This document shows, piece by piece, positions 52,611 through 61,435 of a stretch of 64,000 bases of DNA. Under the pieces are notes generated by a model that did no database searches, had not been told where the DNA came from, and worked only from the letters and a program-made list of their open reading frames with translations. A program made the translations under genes and the position numbers. The stretch comes from Bacteroidota bacterium (GTDB lineage: Bacteria > Bacteroidota > Bacteroidia > Bacteroidales > Porphyromonadaceae), in assembly GCA_023396255.1 (NCBI GenBank), contig JAEWWU010000014.1, positions 1 through 64,000 of the forward strand, read 5' to 3'. Within the stretch, counting starts at the first letter, position 1, and each line of letters starts with the position of its first letter.

Positions 52611-53456
52611 TTATGCGAGGTAGTGAATATTGTCAATCAATCGAACCTCTCCACAGTAGCAAGTAATACAACCAACCGGATCCGAGGAGCTGCTCCAAGA
52701 TGAAATGGGAGTAAGTGTTTCGGCATCTACAATTTCATAATACTCCGGTCGTAGGTGGGGTGTATTGGCTAAGGTATTAAGAACAAACAGTCGTACTTCT
52801 TCGGGAGTATGTTCACGTATCATTTGTTTACTCTCTATCAAAGTCTTATAAATGATAGGGGCGTAAGATTGAGAATCGGCTGAGAGGCGTTTGTTTCTAC
52901 TGCTAAGAGCGAGCCCGCTCTCCTCCCTAATGATGGGACACGAATGGATCTGTATGGTAAGCTGCAGTTGTTTTACCATAGAGCGAACTATAGCTATTTG
53001 TTGAAAGTCCTTTTCTCCAAAAAAAGCCCCTTCTGGGGCAACAATGGCAAAAAGTCGGCTTACGACTTGAGCAACCCCATTGAAATGACCGGGGCGGTGG
53101 GCACCTTCCATAATTTCTCCAATAACTCCAAAATCAAAAACTCGTTGGTCCGGTTGAGGATATATTTCCTCTATAGAAGGCATAAAAACATATTCACATC
53201 CAGAGCGTTGCAATGCTTCTAAATCTTCGTTGGGAGTTCTCGGATAGGTTTCCAGATCTTTGGCATCATTGAATTGAGTGGGGTTGACAAAGATACTTAC
53301 AACACAAATATCGTAATGGGCAAGGCACTGTTTTACAAGGCTAAGGTGACCTTCGTGCAGAGCCCCCATAGTAGGTACAAAGCCTATAGTTTTTCCATTA
53401 TTACGCTCCTGTTGTAATACTTCTTGTAACTGAGAAACCGTATTGAAAACCTTCAT
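52611..53456 (-). CDS. panC: Pantothenate synthetase
   Basis: Joins pantoate and beta-alanine using ATP. A 281-residue enzyme of the nucleotidyltransferase fold with PTMGALHEGHLSLV (HIGH-like motif), SIFVNPTQF, FGEKDFQQ and a C-terminal YCGEVRLIDNI. panB and panD are not in the window. It lies between queA (46 nt) and the GHL10 gene (10 nt) on the minus strand. Confidence 0.95.
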   Translation of the reverse strand: MKVFNTVSQLQEVLQQERNNGKTIGFVPTMGALHEGHLSLVKQCLAHYDICVVSIFVNPTQFNDAKDLETYPRTPNEDLEALQRSGCEYVFMPSIEEIYPQPDQRVFDFGVIGEIMEGAHRPGHFNGVAQVVSRLFAIVAPEGAFFGEKDFQQIAIVRSMVKQLQLTIQIHSCPIIREESGLALSSRNKRLSADSQSYAPIIYKTLIESKQMIREHTPEEVRLFVLNTLANTPHLRPEYYEIVDAETLTPISSWSSSSDPVGCITCYCGEVRLIDNIHYLA

Positions 53457-53502
53457 ATTTTATGTTGTTTTGTGTTCGTAATTCTTTTTTTGTTATTGTC
53501 AA

Positions 53503-54732
53503 TTAGGGTAATAGCAAACAAGCATCTCCATAACTCAAAAAACGATATTCATTTTCTAAAGCATAGGTATATACTTTGCGCCAATCCTGGCCAATCAATG
53601 CAGCAATGAGAAGTAAAAGAGTACTCTGCGGTTGGTGAAAATTGGTAATTAGTCCATCTATCATTCTATACCGATACCCGGGTATAATAATGAGAGAGGT
53701 AGTAAAATTGAGTTCCTCCATTTTTTCTTTTTGTAGGTAAGATAGAATGGTGTGTAGAGCCTCTTCTCTGGATAAATCGGTATAGAAAGAGGTATAAGGG
53801 ATCCACTGATCTATATGTGGCAGTTTATCGGAATTCTCTTTCACTTGTGTGGGGTTTACCATCTGGCTTGCCAACCAAAAAAGACTTTCCAAGGTTCGAA
53901 CAGAGGTGGTTCCAATGGGAATAATAGGTTTTCCTTGAGCCTTGAGCAAAGCCTCAACGGTTGTAGTAGATACAGTACAAAACTCCTTGTGCATTATATG
54001 GTCATTTACCAATTCTGTCTTTACAGGAAGAAAAGTACCAGCACCTACGTGCAGAGTTATGTCCGAAATAGAGTGACCTTGAGTTAGTAAGTTTTTTAGT
54101 GAATCTTCCGTAAAGTGAAGCCCCGCCGTGGGAGCTGCTACTGACCCCAATTTATGGGCATACACAGTTTGGTAATCCAATAGGTCTGTCTCTGAAGTTT
54201 TTCTCTTAAGGTAAGGAGGAATTGGAAGTTCGCCCAAAGCCTCAAGAAGGATTCCAAAAGAAATATTGTGATTATCCCAAGAGAAATCCACTCTATCAGA
54301 ATAAAGTGGCGAGCGTTGTGCTCTCAATTCTGTAGTTGTACCGTCTTTTAGTTGTACCGTAGTGCTTAATGTTGTCTCTTTCCACCGGCGAGCGTTTCCT
54401 ATCAAGCAGACCCAAGAACAAGCTCCAGTAGCGGTAAGGTTTTCTTCATAAATAGACGGAGAGGCCGGTTCCAAACAAAAAATTTCGATAGAAGCACCTG
54501 TGGAACGAAAAAAATGCAACCGAGCTTTTATTACTCTTGTATTGTTGCGCACTAAAAAGGATGAGGGTGGCAATAGCTGGGGCAGAGAGCCAAATGTCCT
54601 GTCTTCAGTTTCTCCTTTTTTATAGCAAAGCAGTTTGCATTGGTCGCGTTGCGACAAAGGATATTTGGCAATACGTTCTTCCGAAAGGGAATAGTCGTAG
54701 TCCTTTATGTCTATTTGAGGGATTGGTGTCAT
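53503..54732 (-). CDS. queA: S-adenosylmethionine:tRNA ribosyltransferase-isomerase
   Basis: Adds the epoxycyclopentane ring precursor during queuosine synthesis. A 409-residue protein starting MTPIPQIDIKDYDYSL with family motifs RIAKYPLSQRDQCKLL, VRNNTRVIKARL, AAPTAGLHFT, LHVGAGTFLPVK, and ITNFHQPQSTLLLL. It is longer than E. coli QueA (356) through inserts in the middle, which is the norm for the Bacteroidetes form. An ATG two codons upstream (54738) is also possible. Confidence 0.92.
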   Translation of the reverse strand: MTPIPQIDIKDYDYSLSEERIAKYPLSQRDQCKLLCYKKGETEDRTFGSLPQLLPPSSFLVRNNTRVIKARLHFFRSTGASIEIFCLEPASPSIYEENLTATGACSWVCLIGNARRWKETTLSTTVQLKDGTTTELRAQRSPLYSDRVDFSWDNHNISFGILLEALGELPIPPYLKRKTSETDLLDYQTVYAHKLGSVAAPTAGLHFTEDSLKNLLTQGHSISDITLHVGAGTFLPVKTELVNDHIMHKEFCTVSTTTVEALLKAQGKPIIPIGTTSVRTLESLFWLASQMVNPTQVKENSDKLPHIDQWIPYTSFYTDLSREEALHTILSYLQKEKMEELNFTTSLIIIPGYRYRMIDGLITNFHQPQSTLLLLIAALIGQDWRKVYTYALENEYRFLSYGDACLLLP

Positions 54733-54775
54733 TGGCATTGTTCCAAAATGGCCTTAATTTTGCGTTTAGCGAAGA

Positions 54776-54812
54776 CAAAAGTACAAAAACCTATATACTC
54801 CTCACAAAGGTA
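54776..54812 (-). promoter_or_regulatory. Two TAnnTTTG boxes upstream of queA
   Basis: On the minus strand TACTTTTG (54776-54783) and TACCTTTG (54805-54812) both match the -7 consensus in the 83-nt gap after the transglutaminase-like gene. Either could drive queA-panC. Confidence 0.4.
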
Positions 54813-54815
54813 CTT

Positions 54816-56018
54816 TTATCGTCCGATGGACTGAATTTTTCGTCTAACTTCGTTGGAAACTTCTAAAAACATATACCCCGGAGACTGTTGATCTATTCGA
54901 ATGCTATCTGAAGAATATCGATCTGCGGCATAGCGCAACGAAGAATCGAAAGTTATGCGAGACATCTCATTTTGAGATTTTCCTACCAAAGTAGAGTCGA
55001 GTTTCTCATCGGGGAAATAATCATCCATATTGATGTTTCCAATCATAGAGGTTTCTAAAAACAACTTGTGATTGTGTTGTTTGTCGGTGTAAAATCCCAC
55101 AAACATATGCCCCGGCATCAAGACTAAAATCGGATCTATATTAACTGCGCGCATCAGCGAAGCAAAAAGAACCGAACCATCCACACAGTTGATTTGAGAC
55201 GTAGAAAGGGCATCCTCAAGTGTTCTTACTCGTTGAGCAAACACTACATTACTGCCCAAACTACTATTGGATATGGAGCTGTATTTGAATTGTCTTCGTT
55301 GGAGAACATTCCACAAAGCATATACCTGACGAACAACCATTGTAGAGTCTTTTTGGTATCCCTGAAAACGGTTTACCAACCTTGTGTTGAGAGCCTCCCG
55401 AAGAATTTTATCTATGAGAGGATTATCTTCGTTTACATAGGCTGCAAAAAAGAGAGGTGTATTGACAAATGCTCCACGCTTTCCGTCCACCACTTTGTAG
55501 TACCCATACATACACTCATTTATGCTTCGCATAGAAAAGGTGCGCACACGAAGCGAAGATGTACGATCGTCCACTGTAACAGTAGCAACAATGCTCATAG
55601 GGGTTGCTTGTTGATTATTCCTCAGTGCATCATATTTCCAGACCATTTCGGGATAAACAGTGTAGATTTTTCTTCCCTTGGGCAAGATAAATTCAGATAT
55701 GGAATGACTGGAAAATGGAGTTTCTGCTATTTCTACTCTAATTCGTGAATTGTGCGATTTTGAGCGCAAACGAATACCAATTCCCGACTTAGGGTTGCCG
55801 ATGTAATTACTATCGGATGGAATCACGACCAATTCATCTGTTGTGGCAAGAGAAATAATGGAAGAGGGGAATATGTTCCCGGCCAACTCATCCATAATCT
55901 CGAATTCGGCAGGTGACTGATTGCTCCGATAAATCCAATAGCCAATAAGCCCCAAGATTAAAAAGGCAAAAAAGATGATCATCTCTTTCATCCCAAGTTT
56001 TACGTATAAACGTATCAT
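54816..56018 (-). CDS. Membrane-anchored transglutaminase-like protein
   Basis: From ATG 56018, a 400-residue protein with one N-terminal membrane segment (about 12-30, IIFFAFLILGLIGYW). A beta-rich middle leads to a transglutaminase-like core with INCVDGSVLFASLMRA (Cys278), LVLMPGHMFVGFY (His304) and KLFLETS (Glu322), which fits a Cys-His-Asp/Glu triad. The protein is periplasmic and could be a peptidase or cross-linking enzyme; the substrate is unknown. The frame is open to a TTG at 56084, but that would overlap the nitroreductase stop, so the ATG was chosen. Confidence 0.7.
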   Translation of the reverse strand: MIRLYVKLGMKEMIIFFAFLILGLIGYWIYRSNQSPAEFEIMDELAGNIFPSSIISLATTDELVVIPSDSNYIGNPKSGIGIRLRSKSHNSRIRVEIAETPFSSHSISEFILPKGRKIYTVYPEMVWKYDALRNNQQATPMSIVATVTVDDRTSSLRVRTFSMRSINECMYGYYKVVDGKRGAFVNTPLFFAAYVNEDNPLIDKILREALNTRLVNRFQGYQKDSTMVVRQVYALWNVLQRRQFKYSSISNSSLGSNVVFAQRVRTLEDALSTSQINCVDGSVLFASLMRAVNIDPILVLMPGHMFVGFYTDKQHNHKLFLETSMIGNINMDDYFPDEKLDSTLVGKSQNEMSRITFDSSLRYAADRYSSDSIRIDQQSPGYMFLEVSNEVRRKIQSIGR

Positions 56019-56068
56019 AGAAGGATCTTTTCTGAAAGACTTGTGGAATATATTAGGGGATTGTCTTT

Positions 56069-56662
56069 TTACTTTATGTCCCAAAGTTCTTCTAAAGGAC
56101 GACGACGTTTGGGGGTGATGGAGAGCTGGTTGGTATCGTTAGGGGCTCTTTCCCCCAATGCAACTGCAAAAACCGTTTGGAACTTGTCTTGCCCCAGAAG
56201 CAAGTCATACCCCTCTCTATCTATTCCTTCCATAGGAGTAGAGTCTATCCCCATAGAGGCACAAGCGCTAAGCAATACTCCTAAGGCAATATAGGCTTGA
56301 TGAGTCATCCAATTCTTTACATATTCTTCTCCGCGAGGGAGCAACTGTTCTCTGTAATAACTTTCGATGGTCATCCCCTTTACCCTCTCTTTCTCAAAGT
56401 CTTCAATGCTACGATAAACTCCAAAAACAATCAGATGGCTGCATCTCTGTATCTTTTCCTTGTTGTGTTGAGAAACTTCGGATAGTTGGTTTTTGAGACT
56501 TTCATCTCCAACTAAAATGAAGTGCCAAGGCTGAGAATTTATAGAGGATGGAGAAAGACGTAAAATTTCTTGGAGAGTATTTAGTTGAGAGTCGGATAAT
56601 TTGAATCCTTGTTGGTAAGACTTTGTTGTATATCGTTTTTGAAAAATTTCGAGAAAAGACAT
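56069..56662 (-). CDS. Nitroreductase family NAD(P)H-dependent flavoprotein
   Basis: A 197-residue FMN enzyme. Motifs: FQKRYTTKSYQ (FMN phosphate), LSPSSINSQPWHFILV and, near the end, DLLLGQDKFQTVFAVALGERAPND. Family members reduce nitro groups, quinones or flavins; the physiological substrate is not predictable. Nitroreductases activate metronidazole in anaerobes, but a role here is speculation. It lies between the transglutaminase-like gene and the VanZ-like gene on the minus strand. Confidence 0.88.
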   Translation of the reverse strand: MSFLEIFQKRYTTKSYQQGFKLSDSQLNTLQEILRLSPSSINSQPWHFILVGDESLKNQLSEVSQHNKEKIQRCSHLIVFGVYRSIEDFEKERVKGMTIESYYREQLLPRGEEYVKNWMTHQAYIALGVLLSACASMGIDSTPMEGIDREGYDLLLGQDKFQTVFAVALGERAPNDTNQLSITPKRRRPLEELWDIK

Positions 56663-56688
56663 AATAGGTCAATCTGTAAATGAACAAT

Positions 56689-57060
56689 TTATTTTTTTAG
56701 AAGGACATATCCCCGAAAGACGAGAAAGGCAGAGAATATACCGACCACATCGGCTGCGAAATCCCACCAATCTCCCGTTCGGTAGGTTAACACAGATTGT
56801 AGTAGTTCCGTTAGTGCAGCAAACACAAACATAAACAGAAGCTTGTCCCAAGAATGAAGCTTGGTGTGATAACTCTGGTTGAAAGAACGGAGGTATTCGA
56901 ACAATAAAACTCCAGACAACATAAAGAACATCACCATATGTGTCCATTTGTCGGCAAAAGAAACTTTTACTTCAATTCGAGGTACAGGAATCAAGCAAAG
57001 AACAAGAATTCCGATCATTCCTAATATAGAAATGGGGTAGTGAGATAGGATTTTTCTCAT
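56689..57060 (-). CDS. VanZ-like membrane protein
   Basis: A 123-residue protein with four membrane helices. The pattern FADKWTHMVMFFMLSGVLLFEYL and the C-terminal AALTELLQSVLTYRTGDWWDFAADVVG (in outline) is that of the VanZ-like family. VanZ gives low-level teicoplanin resistance in enterococci; distant relatives have no established function and no van genes are present. Placed 23 nt after oxyR. Confidence 0.85.
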   Translation of the reverse strand: MRKILSHYPISILGMIGILVLCLIPVPRIEVKVSFADKWTHMVMFFMLSGVLLFEYLRSFNQSYHTKLHSWDKLLFMFVFAALTELLQSVLTYRTGDWWDFAADVVGIFSAFLVFRGYVLLKK

Positions 57061-57083
57061 AAAAACAAGCTGACGAGAAATTT

Positions 57084-58013
57084 TTACCGGGCTATTGTTT
57101 GATCGACAGAGAGAGTTAGCATCTCTTCCGGAACCACTCGTCTGACCAATTTGGAGATAAGTTCTTTGAGACTATTGCGCACAAAATCTGCTCGATAGGC
57201 CAATCTGATCTCTCTGACGGGGCGTGGCTTAGCAAAGGGGCGAATCAATTTTTTTTGTTCTAGAGAAAGTGTTGATAGGGCTAAGGCCGGGATAAAAGTT
57301 GATCCTTGCCCAGATTCAACTAAATGCATAAAGGCTTGTAAGCTTCCTTGAGCATAATTAACTCGCCTATTGTTTAAGTCCTTAAGTTGGCAGAATCTAA
57401 TCAACTGATCTCTGAAACAATGCCCTTCATCCAAAAGCCACAATCGTTGGGGATCGACCAGAGAACTCCGCACAAGAGGTTGCTCAAATATTTTTTCGTT
57501 CCGAGAAACATAACCCAAAAACTCTTCATAAAAGAGTAGTCTGTCTTCTAACCCCTCTGTTTGAGCTTCGGAGGCTATAATTGCCATATCTATACTGCAA
57601 TTACTCAAGGCCTCCAAACACCTACTTGTAGTAAGTTCGACAAACTCTATATCAACTTGCTTGAATTGATCGCCCATAGAGGGAATCATTCGAGGAACCA
57701 AGAATGGTGCAATAGTCGGTAGAACCCCTACAACAATCTTTCCCGATATCTCGTCTTTCTCTTCTCTTATTATATCCGTTACTTTTCTTGCCTCAGACAA
57801 AATGTGCTGTGCTTGAGCAATTATTTTTTTCCCAATTGCCGTGGGTATAACCGGCTGATGAGAGCGGTCAAAGAGGGTAACGCCCAACTCCTCCTCCAAT
57901 CTTTGTATCATAGTACTTAGCGTGGGTTGTGTTACGTTACACATCTCGGCTGCTTTGGCAAATCGACGATGGGTGTCCAATGCGACCAAATATTCTAATT
58001 GCTGTAGAGTCAT
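57084..58013 (-). CDS. oxyR: Peroxide-sensing LysR regulator OxyR
   Basis: A 309-residue LysR-type regulator. The N-terminal winged helix has LQQLEYLVALDTHRRFAKAA and NVTQPTLSTMIQRLEEELG. The effector domain has GHCFRDQLIRFC with Cys199 and Cys208, at the same positions and spacing as the E. coli OxyR disulfide pair. It should activate peroxide defence genes, but no catalase or ahpC lies in the window. It is 28 nt downstream of dedA in the glnS-dedA-oxyR-vanZ group. Confidence 0.92.
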   Translation of the reverse strand: MTLQQLEYLVALDTHRRFAKAAEMCNVTQPTLSTMIQRLEEELGVTLFDRSHQPVIPTAIGKKIIAQAQHILSEARKVTDIIREEKDEISGKIVVGVLPTIAPFLVPRMIPSMGDQFKQVDIEFVELTTSRCLEALSNCSIDMAIIASEAQTEGLEDRLLFYEEFLGYVSRNEKIFEQPLVRSSLVDPQRLWLLDEGHCFRDQLIRFCQLKDLNNRRVNYAQGSLQAFMHLVESGQGSTFIPALALSTLSLEQKKLIRPFAKPRPVREIRLAYRADFVRNSLKELISKLVRRVVPEEMLTLSVDQTIAR

Positions 58014-58041
58014 AATTACTTACGAATTTAATCTCGAGGGA

Positions 58042-58683
58042 CTAATTTTTCTTTTTTGAACTTTTTCTTATCACCTGATACACAATTATCAGTACAACCA
58101 AAGCTAATATGGTATAACCAATTTCTTTACTGTACACACTGACCATTTCTATAGCCTTTTGTGGGGTATTTATTCCAGGAATTTTCGATACACTGTAACC
58201 GAGCAATGCTAAAATAGTATTCCAAATTCCTGCACCTAAGGTCGTATAGATTAGAAAAGACTTTAGGGGCATACGGGCCAACCCTGCCGGAATAGAAATT
58301 AACTGACGTATGCCAGGAATTAAGCGACCTACCAAAGTTGATACGGCCCCTTTGTGACGAAAATATTCTTCTGCTTTGTCTAATTTTTCCGGACTGATAA
58401 GCAAAAATTTTCCTACTCCACTCTGTGCTATCTTGTAAATAAGAGGGCGTCCCAACCATAAAGAAAGGTAATAGTTGAAAAGAGCTCCCAAATCTGCGCC
58501 AATAGTGGCAACAAGAACGATGAGAAAAAGATTGAGCTGCTTCCCCGTAGCAGCCATATATGCAGCCGGAGGCACTACAATTTCGCTCGGAAAGGGGATA
58601 AACGAGCTCTCAATAATCATAAGTAGAGTAACTACCCAATAATTGAGATGCTCTAAATACCATTGTAATATAGATTCAATCAT
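58042..58683 (-). CDS. DedA-family membrane protein
   Basis: A 213-residue integral membrane protein of the DedA (SNARE-associated) family with ESSFIPFPSEIVVPPAAYMA, GADLGALFNYYLSLWLGRPL and VGRLIPGIRQLISIPAGLARM (in outline), then a GAGIWNTILALLGY segment. DedA proteins are implicated in undecaprenyl-phosphate or phospholipid flipping. It sits 11 nt after glnS on the same strand. Confidence 0.9.
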   Translation of the reverse strand: MIESILQWYLEHLNYWVVTLLMIIESSFIPFPSEIVVPPAAYMAATGKQLNLFLIVLVATIGADLGALFNYYLSLWLGRPLIYKIAQSGVGKFLLISPEKLDKAEEYFRHKGAVSTLVGRLIPGIRQLISIPAGLARMPLKSFLIYTTLGAGIWNTILALLGYSVSKIPGINTPQKAIEMVSVYSKEIGYTILALVVLIIVYQVIRKSSKKKN

Positions 58684-58694
58684 AAACGGAATGC

Positions 58695-60401
58695 TTATTC
58701 TTGTTTATTGATTTTGCTCCAAGAATCTTTGAGAGAAACAGTTCTGTTAAATACTAAATGTTCTTGCGTAGAGTCTAAATCAACAACAAAATATCCGATC
58801 CGCTGGAATTGGTACCGATCACCAATCCGTGCTTTCTCAAGATATTTTTCCACCTTAGCTGTACATACAGAGAGGGAATTAGGATTGATAAGCTCTTCCA
58901 AACTTTTATCTGTCTCTGCTGATGGATCTTCTGCCCAAAAGAGCCGATCATACAGTCTGACTTCAGCATCCACACTGTGCTGAGCAGAAACCCAATGAAT
59001 AGTCCCTTTTACTTTTTTGTTGCTTCCTTCTAACCCGGAGCGAGTTTCAGGATCATAGGTTGCGTATACCTCCAAAACATTACCGAATTCATCCTTTTTG
59101 CAACCCGTACATTTAATTATGTAGGCTCCTTTGAGACGTGTTTCATTTCCCGGAACTAAACGGAAAAATTTCTTGGGAGCATTTTCCATAAAGTCCTCAC
59201 GTTCTATGTACAACTCTCTGGAGAAGGTTTGGGTGTGAGTCCCCTCTTCTGGTACTTCGGGATTGTTGATCATAACGAAATCTTCTGTTTGAGTTTGTGG
59301 ATAATTCGTCAAAATCAATTTAATAGGGTCTAACACAGCAGATACTCGAGGAGAAGTTCGGTTAAGGTCTTCTCGAACGGCGTGTTCTAGAAGAGAAACA
59401 TCAATCATTCCATCATATTTGGTGTAACCTATGCTTTTTATGAAATTACGAATAGATTGCGGGGTATATCCTCTGCGGCGATACCCACAAATAGTAGGCA
59501 TTCGAGGGTCATCCCAGCCTCTTACCAAGCCGTCTTTTACTAATTGAAGCAACTTTCGCTTACTCATCATAGTATAGGTAAGATTAAGCCGATTAAATTC
59601 GTATTGCCTCGGCCTATATTCGTTGTTTGAAGGTTTAAGAAGGTCTATGAAATAATCATATAAAGGACGATGCGGAACAAATTCCAATGTACAAATGGAA
59701 TGAGTAACTCCTTCAAAGAAATCGCTTTGTCCGTGAGCAAAATCATACATTGGATAAACTTTCCACTGAGTTCCGGTACGATGATGTGGATGGTTTATTA
59801 TTCTGTATATGATTGGATCCCTAAAGTGCATATTTGAGGAGGACATATCTATTTTGGCCCGAAGGGTCATACTACCTTCGGGAACCTCCCCAGCATTCAT
59901 CTTCCTGAACAATTCCAAGCTCTCTTCGATAGGTCTATTGCGATAGGGACTTTCTTGTCCGGGAACTGTTGGAGTTCCTTTTTGTTGAGATATTTGTTCT
60001 GCGCTTTGTTCGTCTACGTACGCGTGTCCTTCTTTTATAAGTCGTTCTGCAAATTCGTACAACTGAGAAAAATAATCACTCGCATAGTACACGTTTTCCC
60101 AACAAAATCCCAACCACTCAATGTCTTGTTTGATGGCATCTACATACTCTACGTCTTCCTTTGTTGGATTGGTGTCATCGAAGCGAAGGTTACAGACTCC
60201 TCCAAATTTCTCAGCAATTCCGAAATCCATACATATAGCTTTTGCATGCCCTATATGCAAGTAGCCATTGGGTTCGGGCGGAAATCTTGTTTGCAGACGC
60301 CCATCATTTTTACCTTCAAAAAGGTCATTAGCTACAATTTGTTCAATAAAGTTGAGACTTTTTTTCTCGTCTGTCTCTACAGGCATATTTTGCTCTTTCA
60401 T
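58695..60401 (-). CDS. glnS: Glutaminyl-tRNA synthetase
   Basis: Charges tRNA-Gln directly. A 568-residue class I enzyme: RFPPEPNGYLHIGHAKA (HIGH), FDDTNPTKEDVEYVDAI, YPMYDFAHGQSDFFEGVTHSICTLEF (in outline), and MMSKRKL as the KMSKS-like loop, then the two beta-barrel anticodon domains. Bacterial GlnRS is typical of Proteobacteria and Bacteroidetes, many other bacteria using the indirect amidation route. A promoter is visible 95 nt upstream. Confidence 0.95.
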   Translation of the reverse strand: MKEQNMPVETDEKKSLNFIEQIVANDLFEGKNDGRLQTRFPPEPNGYLHIGHAKAICMDFGIAEKFGGVCNLRFDDTNPTKEDVEYVDAIKQDIEWLGFCWENVYYASDYFSQLYEFAERLIKEGHAYVDEQSAEQISQQKGTPTVPGQESPYRNRPIEESLELFRKMNAGEVPEGSMTLRAKIDMSSSNMHFRDPIIYRIINHPHHRTGTQWKVYPMYDFAHGQSDFFEGVTHSICTLEFVPHRPLYDYFIDLLKPSNNEYRPRQYEFNRLNLTYTMMSKRKLLQLVKDGLVRGWDDPRMPTICGYRRRGYTPQSIRNFIKSIGYTKYDGMIDVSLLEHAVREDLNRTSPRVSAVLDPIKLILTNYPQTQTEDFVMINNPEVPEEGTHTQTFSRELYIEREDFMENAPKKFFRLVPGNETRLKGAYIIKCTGCKKDEFGNVLEVYATYDPETRSGLEGSNKKVKGTIHWVSAQHSVDAEVRLYDRLFWAEDPSAETDKSLEELINPNSLSVCTAKVEKYLEKARIGDRYQFQRIGYFVVDLDSTQEHLVFNRTVSLKDSWSKINKQE

Positions 60402-60494
60402 ATTTGGTCTGAGTACTTAGTAATCTTTGCAACTTATTTCATTTTGTACCGAAGAATGAGTTATCAGCACATCGATATCCCTCTCTCCTAGACA

Positions 60495-60522
60495 CAAAGA
60501 TACATAAAAAGTTCCCTCACAA
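60495..60522 (-). promoter_or_regulatory. Promoter of glnS
   Basis: On the minus strand TTG (60520-60522) precedes TATCTTTG (60495-60502) by 17 nt. Leader of about 90 nt. The spacer contains AGTTCCCT, a partial resemblance to the palindromic repeat motif. Confidence 0.5.
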
Positions 60523-60567
60523 TATGCTTAGAGGCAAGGGGTTTTGTACAGAAGAACAACAAAAAGC

Positions 60568-60603
60568 AAAGGGAAAACGTCTCTCGACGCCTCCCCTTTT
60601 TTT
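60568..60603 (+). terminator. Terminator-like hairpin with no gene upstream on its strand
   Basis: AAAGGG (60568-60573) pairs with CCCTTT (60594-60599); inside, CGTC (60578-60581) pairs with GACG (60586-60589) around TCTC. A run of seven Ts (60597-60603) follows. On the plus strand no gene precedes it within the window region, so it could end a short non-coding RNA or act as an attenuator. A ten-codon reading frame including stop (MKNTAQMYI) follows at 60623-60652. Confidence 0.5.
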
Positions 60604-60652
60604 AACCTTAAAATCTAATACCATGAAAAACACGGCACAAATGTACATATAA

Positions 60653-60936
60653 TTTTGAATTATTATCTAATTATTGAATTTTTATTCAGTTAACTTTCCT
60701 CTTAAGAAAAGAGGGATTTATAATGATATTCGCCTCTATGAGTTGATATAGAAAGCTAATAATCAACAGATATCTGATGCATAGAATTTTTCTAGTAGTT
60801 GCTGCTCTAAACTATCGCTACATAGAAGAAATATTCAGCCAGGAAAAAATCAACCTATCAGAGTATAAGAGCCGGTTACGTACTACTATAGATTATTTTT
60901 AGTATTTTAGCAACGAATCAACAAGAGAACTTCTAC
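60653..60936. other. Intergenic spacer upstream of the START-like gene
   Basis: AT-rich, with one small hairpin (CCTCTT/AAGAGG near 60700). No ORF, tRNA or TAnnTTTG box that I can support. Confidence 0.45.
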
Positions 60937-61335
60937 GTGGAAAAAAGACTTTTACAACTGGAATATTTGATTGGAGCGGTCTCTTTGCGGAGTTTGTGGC
61001 GACAAATAAGCACTCCTGCAGGTTTGGAAACTTGGTTGGCAGAGCGAGTAACCAATAACATTGGTAGATTGGAATATACCTTTCATTGGAGCAAAGGGCA
61101 CGAAGAAATAGCCGATATTGTGGAGTGCGTGGAGAATAGTTCTATAACTTTTCATTGGCAGCACGAAGAAAGCAAAGACTACTACCTTAAATTCTCCATC
61201 CAAAGTGAAGAGCTGACTAGAGCCTTCACCTTACAGGTGTCGGATTTTACAACCGAAGAGGATCAAGACAACACCAAGTTGTTTTGGGATATGGTAATTG
61301 TGGAGCTGAAAAAATCTTTGGGAGCAGAACTTTGA
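60937..61335 (+). CDS. START-like domain protein
   Basis: A 132-residue soluble protein starting at GTG. The sequence KRLLQLEYLIGAVSLRSLWRQI, STPAGLETWLAERV and ITFHWQHEES matches the Bacteroidetes START-like family (SRPBCC fold, related to AHSA1). Such proteins bind hydrophobic ligands, but none is known for this family. It is a stand-alone gene, 100 nt before hflX on the same strand. Confidence 0.8.
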   Translation: MEKRLLQLEYLIGAVSLRSLWRQISTPAGLETWLAERVTNNIGRLEYTFHWSKGHEEIADIVECVENSSITFHWQHEESKDYYLKFSIQSEELTRAFTLQVSDFTTEEDQDNTKLFWDMVIVELKKSLGAEL

Positions 61336-61420
61336 CTTTTGTCCTTAACAAATCGAAGGCACATTGATTTTGGAGCGAAAAACTTCCCTCTCAAGAAGAT
61401 TTTTTTAGTTGGTAAAGGAT

Positions 61421-61428
61421 TATCTTTG
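61421..61428 (+). promoter_or_regulatory. -7 box directly before hflX
   Basis: TATCTTTG ends 7 nt before the ATG at 61436. The expected transcription start lies within a few bases of the start codon, suggesting a leaderless or nearly leaderless mRNA. No matching -33 TTTG at the normal distance. Confidence 0.5.
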
Positions 61429-61435
61429 CCTGCGT

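Noticed and set aside
55194..55748. 184-codon plus-strand open frame
   Set aside because: It lies wholly inside the transglutaminase-like gene on the other strand and has no recognisable motif.
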